Positions 44,700 through 53,880 of a DNA stretch of 64,000 bases are shown in pieces (within the stretch, counting starts at the first letter, position 1; each line of letters starts with the position of its first letter). A program made the translations under genes and the position numbers. The stretch is from an uncultured Lachnospiraceae bacterium (GTDB lineage Bacteria; Bacillota; Clostridia; Lachnospirales; Lachnospiraceae). The stretch lies in the NCBI GenBank assembly GCA_910578825.1, contig CAJTSB010000011.1:1-64000 (forward strand), written 5' to 3'. A model generated the notes under the pieces. The model saw nothing but the letters and a program-made list of their open reading frames with translations. It was not told where the DNA came from and searched no databases.

Positions 44700-46787
44700 C
44701 TATTCCTGCATACGGAACGTTGCCACAATCTCTTTCAATTTCTCAATATTATTCTGGTTATGCTCGATAAGGTCGCCATTCATTCCAACCACACCGGACA
44801 TCTCCTGCGTCTTTTCTGAGATTTCGGTAATACCTTCCGCTGCCTCCATCGTCGTCTCGCTCACACGCGCCACCGCATCCGAGATATTGACAATTGCAGT
44901 CAAAAGCGTCTCAATCTGGTTATTGATATCGCCCATATCCTCTTCCATCCCGGCAGCGTCAACGCTGTACTGCTCCGCCACTTCCATGAAATCTCCGTAA
45001 TCTTTCAGCACGGTATCCTCCAGGAACATCATACTTTCATCCAGACAGGAAGTCATGTTGCTCACAGCGCTGTTTACCTCCGCAATAATGCCATTGATAT
45101 CTCCAACTGCATCCGAAGTCTGATCCGCCAGGGCTCCGATTTCGCCTGCCACGACGGCAAATCCTCTTCCTGCCTCCCCCGCTCTTGCGGCTTCAATCGA
45201 GGCATTCAATGCCAGCAGATTGGTCTGTGAAGAAATATCCAGAATTGCCTGCGTCAACTCATTGATATGAGAAACCGCCTTTGCCTGCTCCATGGCTGCC
45301 TGCGTCTTCTCCTGCACGCTGGCATACATCTCCTGCGTGCGCTCGCTAGCACTCCTCGTACTGCCCTTTAATTTCTCCGCCCTGCCTCTGATTTCTACCG
45401 AAGTATTCCTGCCCGCATCGGAACGTCCGCGAATCGTTTCTGCCCTGTCACGGATATCCACTATCGTAGTATTGACGGACTCCATCGTGTCTGCCGTCTC
45501 CTGCATTGCAGCCGCCAGCTCCTGCGTCGTTGCAGAATTGTCTTCGCTCATATGGTTTACCTTCTCCGTCATCACAGAAAGCTGCTCCATACTGTCTGCC
45601 ATATCCATATACGCCTGTCGGATATTGCCAACCATGCCGCGGAGGCTGTCACGCATATCATGAAGAGACTTCGCCATATTTCCAGTCTCGTCTTTTTTCT
45701 TATAAAGACTCTCACTCGATTGGTAATGTACAAAATTGAACTTTGCCGTCTCTCCCACAATCGTATCGATCTGCCGGATCGGTTTGGTCAGAGAAACGCT
45801 GATTAAAAACCCAAAAACAGCCGCTATCAGGATTGCAATTACCGCCCCGATAAAAATAAGTTTCTGCATATTTCTTTCCTGCGTCTCAAACTCGGCCTTG
45901 GGAACTGTCAGAATAAATTTCATTCCATTTACCAGTGAAGTGTAGCACATATTCTTCTTCGTTCCATTCCAGGTATATGAATGCGTTATGTTCTCCTGTT
46001 CTGGCTGCGCCAGCTTTGCCACAATCAAATCCAGCCCGGCATCAATCATGCTGCTCCCGGTCTCAAGTTCCTTATGATACATGATAGTTCCTTGCTCATC
46101 AGCAAGAAATGCATAACCGCTTTCAAAGACGCTTGAAGACTCCAAAACGCCTGTAAATGTGCCGAATTCAATGTCCATTCCGATAATCCCCACGGATTCT
46201 CCATCTACAAAAAGCGGAACCACATAGGAAATCATATAAACGTTGATATTTGAGTTCAGATAAGGATCCATCCATGTCGGTTTCTGATTCTCCACCGGGA
46301 TATAATACCAGCCCACATGCTCCAGGTCATCCGGCTCATACATCGTAAAATCCGTCGGCTCTACCTCCTGAAAATCACTTTCCGCGGAATCTCTCGTATA
46401 GAAAACGCCGCTGGTCGGCTCCGTAAATTCCGGATTATAACGGATATAAACGCTCATGGCTCCCTGTGTATGTACAGCCGTCTGTTTCAATGTCGGCGCA
46501 ATCTTATCTGTATAACTGTCCACATATGCAGAATCAGACTTAAATTTTGCAAAATCATCCAACTCGGAAAGAGCAAGATCATTCAATGTATCCACCGACT
46601 GGGCAACCTGCGTCATCATGCTGTCCAGTTTCCGGCTCTGGTTCTCGCAGACAAGAGCCATTTTTTCCTGTGAGCTCTCTTCAGACCGCCTGGAACTCTC
46701 ATAAATACTGATACTCCCGCAAATGACAGTAGAAATCAAAGAACACATTAAAACCGCCAGGATGATTTTTGTCTTGATGCTTTTCAT
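44700..46787 (-). CDS. Methyl-accepting chemotaxis protein with dCache-type sensor
   Basis: A 695-aa transducer: TM1 at about residues 7-30, a Cache sensor to about 305 (YIPVENQKPTWMDPYLNS, GIIGMDIEFGTFTGVLES), TM2 near 310-335, HAMP, then a long signalling coiled coil. Its hairpin tip is NLLALNASIEAARAGEAGRG. dCache sensors often bind amino acids or other small metabolites. No motility operon is in the window. The gene converges on pta through a shared terminator and is divergent from the hemerythrin-receiver gene, which may belong to the same signalling circuit. Confidence 0.94.
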   Translation of the reverse strand: MKSIKTKIILAVLMCSLISTVICGSISIYESSRRSEESSQEKMALVCENQSRKLDSMMTQVAQSVDTLNDLALSELDDFAKFKSDSAYVDSYTDKIAPTLKQTAVHTQGAMSVYIRYNPEFTEPTSGVFYTRDSAESDFQEVEPTDFTMYEPDDLEHVGWYYIPVENQKPTWMDPYLNSNINVYMISYVVPLFVDGESVGIIGMDIEFGTFTGVLESSSVFESGYAFLADEQGTIMYHKELETGSSMIDAGLDLIVAKLAQPEQENITHSYTWNGTKKNMCYTSLVNGMKFILTVPKAEFETQERNMQKLIFIGAVIAILIAAVFGFLISVSLTKPIRQIDTIVGETAKFNFVHYQSSESLYKKKDETGNMAKSLHDMRDSLRGMVGNIRQAYMDMADSMEQLSVMTEKVNHMSEDNSATTQELAAAMQETADTMESVNTTIVDIRDRAETIRGRSDAGRNTSVEIRGRAEKLKGSTRSASERTQEMYASVQEKTQAAMEQAKAVSHINELTQAILDISSQTNLLALNASIEAARAGEAGRGFAVVAGEIGALADQTSDAVGDINGIIAEVNSAVSNMTSCLDESMMFLEDTVLKDYGDFMEVAEQYSVDAAGMEEDMGDINNQIETLLTAIVNISDAVARVSETTMEAAEGITEISEKTQEMSGVVGMNGDLIEHNQNNIEKLKEIVATFRMQE

Positions 46788-47092
46788 AGAAGTCCCCTTT
46801 CTATAATTGATAATTATTCTAATTTTACCATGTCCCAGGAAAAAAATCTATGAAATTCCGACATTTTGGGGCAATATATGTATCAATTTTTGCTGAAATC
46901 TGAATATCCTAAAATTACTACAAGTAGTCTTTACGCGAAAAAAAGGAATAAAATGCGAAAAACTGGGAGTGGGTAAAATTTTTCCAGTTTGCTATAATTC
47001 AGAATAGATTTTTATGTTTCTCTGCGAAAGAGCGTATCAGATCACACTCCTGCCGGCAGAGAACTTTAATAAAAAAGAAAAGGAGAGAATCG
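46788..47092. other. Divergent control region between MCP and hemerythrin-receiver genes
   Basis: The 305-bp AT-rich spacer has no ORF of note. Facing right is an extended -10, TGCTATAAT (TATAAT 46993-46998), without a good -35. A 7-bp inverted repeat, AAACTGG (46960-46966) and CCAGTTT (46984-46990), covers the -35 zone and could be an operator. Confidence 0.5.
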
Positions 47093-48472
47093 ATGGGAAA
47101 TAAATTAGCATGGAGCGACAGATATAACGTTGGTGTTGATATCATTGACAGGGAACACAAAAAACTGTTCCGCATTCTTAATAAACTTTTCGACATTGGA
47201 CAAAAGGAGGAGAAAAGCCGGTGGGTTTGCCAGGAAGCAGTGAAATACTTTAAGGATCATGCCATACAGCATTTTCAGGATGAGGAAGGCTACATGGCTT
47301 CCATTGGCTATGCCGGATTGGAGATGCACAAACGCATTCATGATAACTTTCGTGATATAACGCTGCCTGCACTTGAGAAAGAATTGGAGCAGAAAGATTA
47401 TTCTGAAAACGCAATCGACCATTTTCTCGGCGTGTGCGCGGGCTGGCTGATTGGACATACATTGACCGAGGATCAGGCGATTATGAGCGGAGAAACCATA
47501 AAGCAATGGGAAAACCTTATGCCGGAAGAGGAGCAGGCTGTCATGGGGCAGGCAATCATCAGTCAGCTCTATCGTATGTTTCGCTTGGAATCACGGCTCA
47601 TCAGCAACTGTTATGGTGGTGAAAAGTTTGGAGACGGAATTTATTACCGCCTGATTTACCGGACCAAAGAAAATAAGAAGTGGGAATTTCTCCTGGTCTT
47701 TGAGGAACAGCTGATTGTCAAAACCATCGGCAGCGTAATGGAAACAAAATCGAAAACGATAAACGTGATGTTGATGAATGTTGCCCGCTATACGGCAAGA
47801 CAGTTTATAGAACACATCAAGGAACATTTTCCGCCGCTGTTGCAGGCAGATGTAAAAGAGGAACAGCTTCTGACATACGAGCAGTTTGAAAAAGTATTTG
47901 AGAAACACAGCCCGCAATTCAGCCTCTTGTTTGACACCGGAAAAGGATATTTTGCATATTGCATGACGATCGGCGATACCCTTCAAAATGAGGACGTAGG
48001 TACGACCATTACCGAGAATGCCATGGCAGAAGTCGAAAAATACCTGAATCAGAATCAGGCAGATAAAATTGCTGCCAGCAAAAAGAAAAAAATTCTTGTG
48101 GTAGATGATTCCGACTTTATGCTGGAAACCATGCGGCAGCTGTTAGGAGAAGACTATGAGGTTCTAACGGCAACCTCCGGTTTGTCTGCCTTTCGAAGCA
48201 TTACTCTCGACCGGCCCGATCTGGTTCTTCTGGATTACGAAATGCCGGTATGCAAGGGAAGCCAGATATTGGAAATGATTCGCTCCGAGAAGGATTTTGC
48301 AGATATTCCGGTCATATTTTTGACCAGCAGAGTGGACCGGGAAAGCGTGAAAAAAGTGGTAGAGCTCAAACCACAGGGCTATCTGTCAAAATCACTGTCC
48401 CCGGAACAGGTGAAAAAGGAAGTAGATCTGTTTTTTGAAAAGATCACCCATGAGGATGAATCGTCATTGTAA
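47093..48472 (+). CDS. Hemerythrin - unknown domain - response-regulator receiver fusion
   Basis: A 459-aa cytoplasmic protein. Residues 1-135 form bacteriohemerythrin, with di-iron ligands in IIDREHKKLF, HAIQHFQDEEGYM, MHKRIHDNF and WLIGHTLTEDQAI; such domains bind oxygen or sense it. A middle region of about 150-320 (YYRLIYRTKENKKWEFLLVF; MLMNVARYTARQFIEHI) is unrecognised, with a faint CheX/CheC flavour. A C-terminal receiver (about 335-455) has VVDDSDFML, phospho-acceptor Asp in PDLVLLDYEMP, TS and GYLSKS. GGAGAG precedes the ATG. With the divergent MCP gene it suggests oxygen-linked chemotaxis or stress signalling. Confidence 0.9.
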   Translation: MGNKLAWSDRYNVGVDIIDREHKKLFRILNKLFDIGQKEEKSRWVCQEAVKYFKDHAIQHFQDEEGYMASIGYAGLEMHKRIHDNFRDITLPALEKELEQKDYSENAIDHFLGVCAGWLIGHTLTEDQAIMSGETIKQWENLMPEEEQAVMGQAIISQLYRMFRLESRLISNCYGGEKFGDGIYYRLIYRTKENKKWEFLLVFEEQLIVKTIGSVMETKSKTINVMLMNVARYTARQFIEHIKEHFPPLLQADVKEEQLLTYEQFEKVFEKHSPQFSLLFDTGKGYFAYCMTIGDTLQNEDVGTTITENAMAEVEKYLNQNQADKIAASKKKKILVVDDSDFMLETMRQLLGEDYEVLTATSGLSAFRSITLDRPDLVLLDYEMPVCKGSQILEMIRSEKDFADIPVIFLTSRVDRESVKKVVELKPQGYLSKSLSPEQVKKEVDLFFEKITHEDESSL

Positions 48473-48534
48473 AGAAGGATTCGGAACACTTTCTCCCCCC
48501 GCACATACTTTAAGAAAAAAGGGTTCTGCGCATT

Positions 48535-49680
48535 ATGAAAATCTATGTGGTACAACCAAACGACAGCGTTGACGCAATCGCCGCCTCACAAAACGTCTCC
48601 GCACAGTCCATTATTTATGATAACCAGCTTGTATACCCCTATGCGCTTGCCGTAGGGCAGGCGCTTCTCCTGTCTGAAGCTGACGCGTTGGAAGTTCCGA
48701 ATGCATCTGCATATCCGGCTTATGCAGGCGGCTACGCCTATCCTTTTATCAGCCGTTGGGTGCTGCAGCAGACATTACCCTATCTTTCGGATTTATTTAT
48801 TTTCTCATATGGATTTACAACAGAAGGAGAACTGATTCCGCCTCTGTTAGACGATACCTTCATGATTACAATGGCAAAGGATTTCGGCGTCGCTCCCATC
48901 CTGACGCTGACGCCATTTGGTCCTGACGGGCAGTTCAGCAACTATTTAATTACCCGGGTGGTAAACAATGAAACCGCAAAGCAGCAATTGATTGAAAACC
49001 TTACCGCACAGATAAGAGAACGCGGTTTTGAGGGTGTAGACATTGATTTTGAATATATTCTGCCCGAAGATAAGTTTGCATTTACAGATTTCGTGCGTGA
49101 AGTGCGGACCGCTGTCAATGCGCTGGGATATCCTGTCTCCGTGGCGCTCGCACCCAAGACTTCCGACACGCAGACCGGCCTTCTCTATGAAGGAAAAGAT
49201 TACGGATTACTGGGAGAGGCAGCCGACTATGTGCTGCTGATGACGTATGAATGGGGTTACACTTACGGTCCGGCAATGGCCGTCGCCCCCATAAACAAAG
49301 TCCGTCAGGTCGTGGAATATGCCCTGACAAGGATTCCCGCTGAAAAAATCAACCTCGGCATTCCCAATTATGGATATGACTGGACGCTCCCCTTTGTCCG
49401 GGGTACCTCCAAAGCTACTACCATCGGAAATATCGAGGCTGTTCAGATCGCCATTCAAAGGGGCGCGGACATTCTCTTCGACGAGACCTCGCAAGCCCCT
49501 TATTTCAACTATATACTGGATAATTTCACGCACGAAGTATGGTTTGAGGACGTGCGCAGCCTGACCGCAAAATTTAATCTCGTAAAAGAGTACGGATTGC
49601 GCGGCATGAGTTACTGGCAGATTATGCAGCTCTTCCGCGCCAATTGGCTTCTGTTAAACGATACGTTTACCATTCGCTGA
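48535..49680 (+). CDS. LysM-GH18 glycosidase (spore-germination YaaH/SleL-like)
   Basis: A 381-aa protein without a signal peptide. An N-terminal LysM (residues 2-46, IYVVQPNDSVDAIAASQNVS) is followed by a GH18 domain (about 70-381) with the catalytic DXXDXDXE-type motif in FEGVDIDFEYI, LAPKTSDTQTGL and LLMTYEWGYTYGPAMAVAP. This is the layout of spore cortex-lytic N-acetylglucosaminidases of the YaaH/SleL kind, which are packed into spores from the mother cell without export; Bacillus members usually carry two LysM repeats. It is 62 nt downstream of the hemerythrin-receiver gene. Its presence argues for a sporulating host. Confidence 0.92.
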   Translation: MKIYVVQPNDSVDAIAASQNVSAQSIIYDNQLVYPYALAVGQALLLSEADALEVPNASAYPAYAGGYAYPFISRWVLQQTLPYLSDLFIFSYGFTTEGELIPPLLDDTFMITMAKDFGVAPILTLTPFGPDGQFSNYLITRVVNNETAKQQLIENLTAQIRERGFEGVDIDFEYILPEDKFAFTDFVREVRTAVNALGYPVSVALAPKTSDTQTGLLYEGKDYGLLGEAADYVLLMTYEWGYTYGPAMAVAPINKVRQVVEYALTRIPAEKINLGIPNYGYDWTLPFVRGTSKATTIGNIEAVQIAIQRGADILFDETSQAPYFNYILDNFTHEVWFEDVRSLTAKFNLVKEYGLRGMSYWQIMQLFRANWLLLNDTFTIR

Positions 49681-49683
49681 AAC

Positions 49684-51756
49684 TTACCCAAGAGGCTTAT
49701 TTAAGACCTCCGTCCCCTCCACGACAAACCTGCCATCCCGGATAATATCTGTACTGCTCCCGTCACGGCGGATGACTGTTATTTTATCCAGCTCGTCATA
49801 CGGAATGGTGATATCCGTGTGGCAGTTAAAATACGCCTTCTCGATATCCGCTTTCCTGAGCAGGGAAACCTCATTGTCCCGCGCCACAATCTCCTTGCCG
49901 TCGGGATTAAATACAGGCGTATCCTCCGCCCAGCTGTAACAGGTGTCGCCCACCGCAAAGTGAGGCCCGGTCTTCTCCGCAATCAAAATCGGCAGTTTAT
50001 CCTGAATCTTGTATTCCACGCCCATCTTATAAGCCGTGGTATTCGTTCCAATTGCAAATTCCCCCAGCGGCAGGCTCTCATGGTGTTTCAGCAGATTTTC
50101 CCGCAAAAACGCCCGGTTTTCCTCCTCATTTGCAAAATTTCCGCATGAATATTCAGAGATCATGCCATCCACAAAGGATACCTTCAAATCAAGGTATTTC
50201 AATCCGTTCAGATAAACCTGCGTCACATGCAGGCGCCCGTTCGTCCCTTTCAACAGCGGAGAGGTAAACACTTCACCCACCGGAATATTGACGTCCGCCA
50301 CACAGTTCTCAAAATTCGTCTGTCTGGCCGGCTCCTCCAATACATGGAGCGCGACCGTCAAATCCGTGGTGTTCTCTCCCTTTCCGCTAATATGCACGAA
50401 CGCCCCCTCGTCCAATACGTCAATGATTTTCTGCTGCAATTCCCGGTACAGCTTATAATCAAGCGTATTGACCTCTATGGTCCTTGCAAAGATTTCTTCA
50501 AACTTTGTCCCAATTTCCGGCAGCGGGTAGGCAATAATCGTAAAGCTGCGCTCCTCACCGGGCACATATTGGTTCGTAATCTGCGTAGACTGTCCTGCAG
50601 CATAAACGTTTAGTTTGCGCTGTTTCTCATCCAACTGCCAGGACATGGGGCAAACCTTGGGTGCAAAACCCTCTTCCCCGAACGTCTCCACCACCGCCGG
50701 TCCCGCATAGAGCGCAGCCTCCTGCCTGCGTGCCTCGTATGCCGTCCGTAATCCTTCCAGGCGGCGTTCCACAAATAATTTATCAAAATATAACGCTTTG
50801 TCTGATTTATGGTCGTACAGATACTGACGATTGGGAAAAACGCCTGTCACAGCAGGAAGACCGTTCCCCCTGCCCGAAAAAGAAGTCTCGCCATTACGGG
50901 ATACTACGGGCTGCAAGCCCATTTTGTGGAAATTATGCACAGCCGCGCGCATCATCCGTTCGAAACCTATCGGATACTGCAAACCCACGAATTTCTTCTT
51001 CGACAAATCTTTTCCGGTGACCTCAAACCCGATGCGGTATCCTTCGGTATACGTGTCCGCCATCAGCTGTATGGTTTCCTCTGGTAAGCCATTTAAAAAT
51101 TCTGCAACTTTCCTCTCATTGTCTGAAATATATGCTCCGTAACGGTACAGATAGCGCAAATCGGACAGCTCGCTGTCCATGATAATGCTCACATAAAAAT
51201 CCATCTTGGGGTTGTTCTGTGAGCATACGCTGATTTCCAGGAATATCTCACTGTAATCGTGGTAAAACCAATAAATAATCTGCCGGATTTCTTCTACTGC
51301 AGGCGTCTCCTCCTGCTCAAAGCAGTTATAAATCTCAATGAACAGCTCCCCATAAATCGTAAGCTCGTAATTCCTTCCCTCGAACGCATAAGGAATCAGG
51401 GAACGCAAGTCTGCATAAAGCATACTGAACACTTTCCCGTATTCCTCTCCCAACTGTTCTGCCGCATAAGAAGGATTGGCATAACTCCTGCTGTAATTCT
51501 CCGGCAGGAGTTCCTCATATAGCATATGGTTTTCCGCCTGCAATTCCTCCATGCTCTTCTGTGCCCATGCGCCTTTATAATATTCCTCTTCCAGACGGCA
51601 CAGTTTACCCAAAAAAACGGCGGTTTGCTGAAAATATTTGCTCCAGCAATGCGCCACCGCCTCTTCCGTCTCCATTTGTTTCAAACGTTCCACCACCAGC
51701 GGGAAACGCTCTGTTACCTCTTCGCGGTATGTCTGCCAAAATTCCTGATATCCCAT
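49684..51756 (-). CDS. M29-type aminopeptidase with long N-terminal extension
   Basis: A 690-aa protein. Residues from about 355 to the end match leucyl aminopeptidase M29 (AmpS/PepS): NCVADVNIPVGEVFTSP, LGEFAIGTNTTAYKMG, ILIAEKTGPHFAVGDTCY and FNCHTDITIPYDE provide the Glu, His and Asp metal ligands. The first ~300 residues are helical with no recognised family and make the protein far longer than the usual ~410 aa. No signal peptide, so it is a cytoplasmic peptidase. GAGGATT precedes the ATG. It is last in a run with pyrE, a 50-aa membrane protein, VanZ and a DUF6142-like gene (17 nt gap). Confidence 0.88.
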   Translation of the reverse strand: MGYQEFWQTYREEVTERFPLVVERLKQMETEEAVAHCWSKYFQQTAVFLGKLCRLEEEYYKGAWAQKSMEELQAENHMLYEELLPENYSRSYANPSYAAEQLGEEYGKVFSMLYADLRSLIPYAFEGRNYELTIYGELFIEIYNCFEQEETPAVEEIRQIIYWFYHDYSEIFLEISVCSQNNPKMDFYVSIIMDSELSDLRYLYRYGAYISDNERKVAEFLNGLPEETIQLMADTYTEGYRIGFEVTGKDLSKKKFVGLQYPIGFERMMRAAVHNFHKMGLQPVVSRNGETSFSGRGNGLPAVTGVFPNRQYLYDHKSDKALYFDKLFVERRLEGLRTAYEARRQEAALYAGPAVVETFGEEGFAPKVCPMSWQLDEKQRKLNVYAAGQSTQITNQYVPGEERSFTIIAYPLPEIGTKFEEIFARTIEVNTLDYKLYRELQQKIIDVLDEGAFVHISGKGENTTDLTVALHVLEEPARQTNFENCVADVNIPVGEVFTSPLLKGTNGRLHVTQVYLNGLKYLDLKVSFVDGMISEYSCGNFANEEENRAFLRENLLKHHESLPLGEFAIGTNTTAYKMGVEYKIQDKLPILIAEKTGPHFAVGDTCYSWAEDTPVFNPDGKEIVARDNEVSLLRKADIEKAYFNCHTDITIPYDELDKITVIRRDGSSTDIIRDGRFVVEGTEVLNKPLG

Positions 51757-51773
51757 ATCAAATCCTCACTTCC

Positions 51774-52097
51774 CTACGCTAAAAATCCCAGAACATATAC
51801 TGCCACCCAGCCCGCCAGCGTCAGGCCGGAACATACGCTTCCCAAAACGGGATATAATTTATAACTGTCCTCTCCCAGACTGGCAAGCCCTATAACCAGG
51901 GAAAGCGCCGCCATCATCAGCGAAAATAAGCCTGCGCTCCCGATATACGCATTGGCATTCCCTCCATGCCGAATCGAAATAACGATCATCACGACCCCCG
52001 CAAAAAAAGAGAGGAGCGCCAGAAAAAACGATACTTTTCCACGCCTGGAATGTTTCTTATCTCCAAATTTATAAATGTTTCTTCTCTTTCGTCTCAT
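51774..52097 (-). CDS. Small three-helix membrane protein, DUF6142-like
   Basis: A 107-aa protein with a basic N-terminus (MRRKRRNIYKFGDKKHSRRG) and three hydrophobic helices at about residues 22-42, 50-72 and 82-105. It resembles the DUF6142 proteins of Lachnospiraceae; that label is from memory and only moderately sure. Function is unknown. GAGGAG precedes the ATG, and the start lies inside the VanZ gene (29-nt overlap), so translation of the two is coupled. It precedes the aminopeptidase gene by 17 nt. Confidence 0.7.
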   Translation of the reverse strand: MRRKRRNIYKFGDKKHSRRGKVSFFLALLSFFAGVVMIVISIRHGGNANAYIGSAGLFSLMMAALSLVIGLASLGEDSYKLYPVLGSVCSGLTLAGWVAVYVLGFLA

Positions 52098-52548
52098 AGT
52101 TTCTCCTCACGCGATTCATATACAAAAAACACAGACAGCCCACGGCGCCGCCAATCGTATTCAACAAAAGATCATCCACGTCAAAACTTCCCACCTTGGA
52201 CACCAGTTGAATCGTCTCCACCATAAGGCTAAATTCAAAACTCAAAAACGTGGTGAAAAAAAATGACCTGCATTTTTGATGCAAAATTGGCAAAAAGAAT
52301 CCAAAGGGCAGAAATGCAACCACATTCCCCAAAAGATTCAATGTCACAGCGTGAAATCCCAGCTCGTGACGGTATTTAATAAAACGGCCGATTTCCTTAA
52401 ACAGCTCCAGATTATAGTGATAAGACCTGCTCTCAAAGGTACGCCCCATACTTTCCGCAAAAAACAGAAAATAAATTAAGAAAATAATATACACTCCGAA
52501 CATGAATTTACTGCATATCCGGAGTATTTTTCGGTAGTCTTTTTTCAA
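52069..52548 (-). CDS. VanZ family membrane protein
   Basis: A 159-aa protein with four transmembrane helices and the VanZ core: NLLGNVVAFLPFGFFLPIL, then SLMVETIQLVSKVGSFDVDDLLLNTIGGAVG. VanZ of enterococci gives low-level teicoplanin resistance, but most homologues are of unknown function. The TTG start at 52548 is supported by AAGGG 8 nt upstream. It sits 11 nt after the 50-aa protein and overlaps the next gene by 29 nt. The operon is led by pyrE. Confidence 0.92.
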   Translation of the reverse strand: MKKDYRKILRICSKFMFGVYIIFLIYFLFFAESMGRTFESRSYHYNLELFKEIGRFIKYRHELGFHAVTLNLLGNVVAFLPFGFFLPILHQKCRSFFFTTFLSFEFSLMVETIQLVSKVGSFDVDDLLLNTIGGAVGCLCFLYMNRVRRNYETKEKKHL

Positions 52549-52559
52549 TTTTTTAACCC

Positions 52560-52712
52560 TTAAAAAATCATATCTGATTTGCTTTTTAACATTTTGGCTC
52601 CGTTAATAATCGCAAGTATCCCACACGCAATGCCGCACACCAGCACAACAATGCCAATTGCAATATTTCCGCCTCCGACAACAGTCATAGTCTTATATGT
52701 CTTCTCGTTCAT
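52560..52712 (-). CDS. 50-aa single-pass membrane protein
   Basis: A short gene found by reading the 153-nt gap between pyrE and vanZ. It encodes 50 aa: a polar start (MNEKTYKTMTV), a glycine-rich turn, one hydrophobic helix at about residues 17-36 (IAIGIVVLVCGIACGILAII), then a basic tail (KMLKSKSD). AGGAG lies 8 nt ahead of the ATG, and spacing to both neighbours is tight (9 and 11 nt), which supports it as a real gene. No family is recognised; it may be a small membrane partner of VanZ. Confidence 0.75.
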   Translation of the reverse strand: MNEKTYKTMTVVGGGNIAIGIVVLVCGIACGILAIINGAKMLKSKSDMIF

Positions 52713-52721
52713 ATTCGTCTC

Positions 52722-53396
52722 CTATTTCACTCCATACTGGTCATAATAACTGTCAATGGCTGCCTTCATCTCATCATTAATATATATATTTCCTTTATAC
52801 GGTTTATTATACAAATATTCTACCACATCCTCCATCGTAACAATCGCATTTGTCTCAAAACCATACAAATCTTTGATTTCCTCAAGCGCGCTCTTCGTAC
52901 CCTTTCCGCGCTCCATGCGATTTAAGGATACCATCAGACCCTGGATCTCAATCTCTGCCTGTGCACGGATAATGGGAACTGTCTCCTCCATCGACTTACC
53001 GGAGGTCGTCACATCTTCAATAATCACGACCTTATCGCCGTCCTTTAACTTACTTCCCAGCAGGATCCCGGTATCGCCATGATCCTTGACTTCCTTGCGG
53101 TTGGAGCAGTAGCGGATTTCCTTGTCATAAAGCCTGCTGTAAGCAACCGTAGTAGCAACGCTCAATGGAATTCCCTTGTATGCCGGTCCGAATAACACGT
53201 CAAAGTCATCTCCGTAATGCGCATGAATCGCTTTCGCATAATACTCACCCAGCTTACTGAGCTGCGCTCCTGTCACGTAGGCCCCCGCATTCATAAAGAA
53301 AGGAGACTTCCTTCCGCTCTTTAACACAAATTCGCCAAATTTCAATACCTGGCAGTCCACCATAAATTCAATAAATTCCTGTTTGTATTGTTCCAT
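52722..53396 (-). CDS. pyrE: Orotate phosphoribosyltransferase
   Basis: A 224-aa enzyme converting orotate and PRPP to OMP. LKSGRKSPFFMNAG at about residues 25-38, DVLFGPAYKGIPLSVATTVA, and the PRPP-binding motif VVIIEDVTTSGKSMEET are all intact. ATG 53396 with AGGAG upstream is preferred over the ATG at 53444. It stands apart from pyrF-pyrK-pyrD at the right of the window and leads a run of small membrane-protein genes and an aminopeptidase. Promoter TTGAAT-17-TAAAAT is at 53460-53488. Confidence 0.96.
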   Translation of the reverse strand: MEQYKQEFIEFMVDCQVLKFGEFVLKSGRKSPFFMNAGAYVTGAQLSKLGEYYAKAIHAHYGDDFDVLFGPAYKGIPLSVATTVAYSRLYDKEIRYCSNRKEVKDHGDTGILLGSKLKDGDKVVIIEDVTTSGKSMEETVPIIRAQAEIEIQGLMVSLNRMERGKGTKSALEEIKDLYGFETNAIVTMEDVVEYLYNKPYKGNIYINDEMKAAIDSYYDQYGVK

Positions 53397-53459
53397 CTTA
53401 TCAAATTCTCCTTTTTCTCTCCTATGCGGAAACACGAAAAACACTTATTTTTCCTGCTA

Positions 53460-53488
53460 ATTTTACCATATATATCCAGCGGATTCAA
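53460..53488 (-). promoter_or_regulatory. Promoter of the pyrE run
   Basis: On the minus strand, TTGAAT (53488-53483), a 17-nt spacer and TAAAAT preceded by TGG (53465-53460). The leader of about 60 nt leaves no room for a PyrR-type attenuator. Confidence 0.6.
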
Positions 53489-53503
53489 CCGTTTTCAGGC
53501 GAA

Positions 53504-53696
53504 CAGTTAAAATACCGCAAAACAAAGCCGGGATGTCCCCAAAGCCATAGCACCCAGAACCATATCTGAAAAACTGTTGTTGAAGGAAGGGATTCTTTGT
53601 TATCCGATATGAGTTTTGGGACGCTACGCCTTTGGAGACACCCCGATTCGTTTGTAAATTATTAAATTTTAAGGATCTTTGTTTTGCTATTTACTG
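53504..53696. repeat. ~190-bp imperfect palindromic (MITE-like) element upstream of pyrE
   Basis: Outer arms CAGTTAAAATACCGCAAAAC + AAAG (53504-53527) match the complement of 53677-53696 (CTTTGTTTTGC...ACTG). Inner arms pair 53529-53566 with 53606-53645 (CGGG(A/G)TGTC(C/T)CCAAAG, TAGC, ATATC). About 31 nt at 53646-53676 is unpaired, and the apical loop is about 39 nt. It occupies most of the 520-bp gap between pyrE and the SGNH gene. The rest, to 53880, is AT-rich and without genes. Confidence 0.72.
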
Positions 53697-53880
53697 CCAC
53701 TTCTTTTGCAGTCATGCTTTCATTATTTTAATGAATATGACATAATTTTAACATATTATACTATCTTTTCATCCCCATAAACTATAGAAAATGCACAAAT
53801 TATTTTTTATTATATTTAGTTTTTTATGTTTTGTACAATAGAAACGATTGAGCGCCGCCTGCTTGTCATCTTTCCCTGGA

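Noticed and set aside
52739..53396. PyrR attenuator control of pyrE
   Set aside because: The leader between promoter and ATG is about 60 nt, with no anti-terminator or terminator pair.
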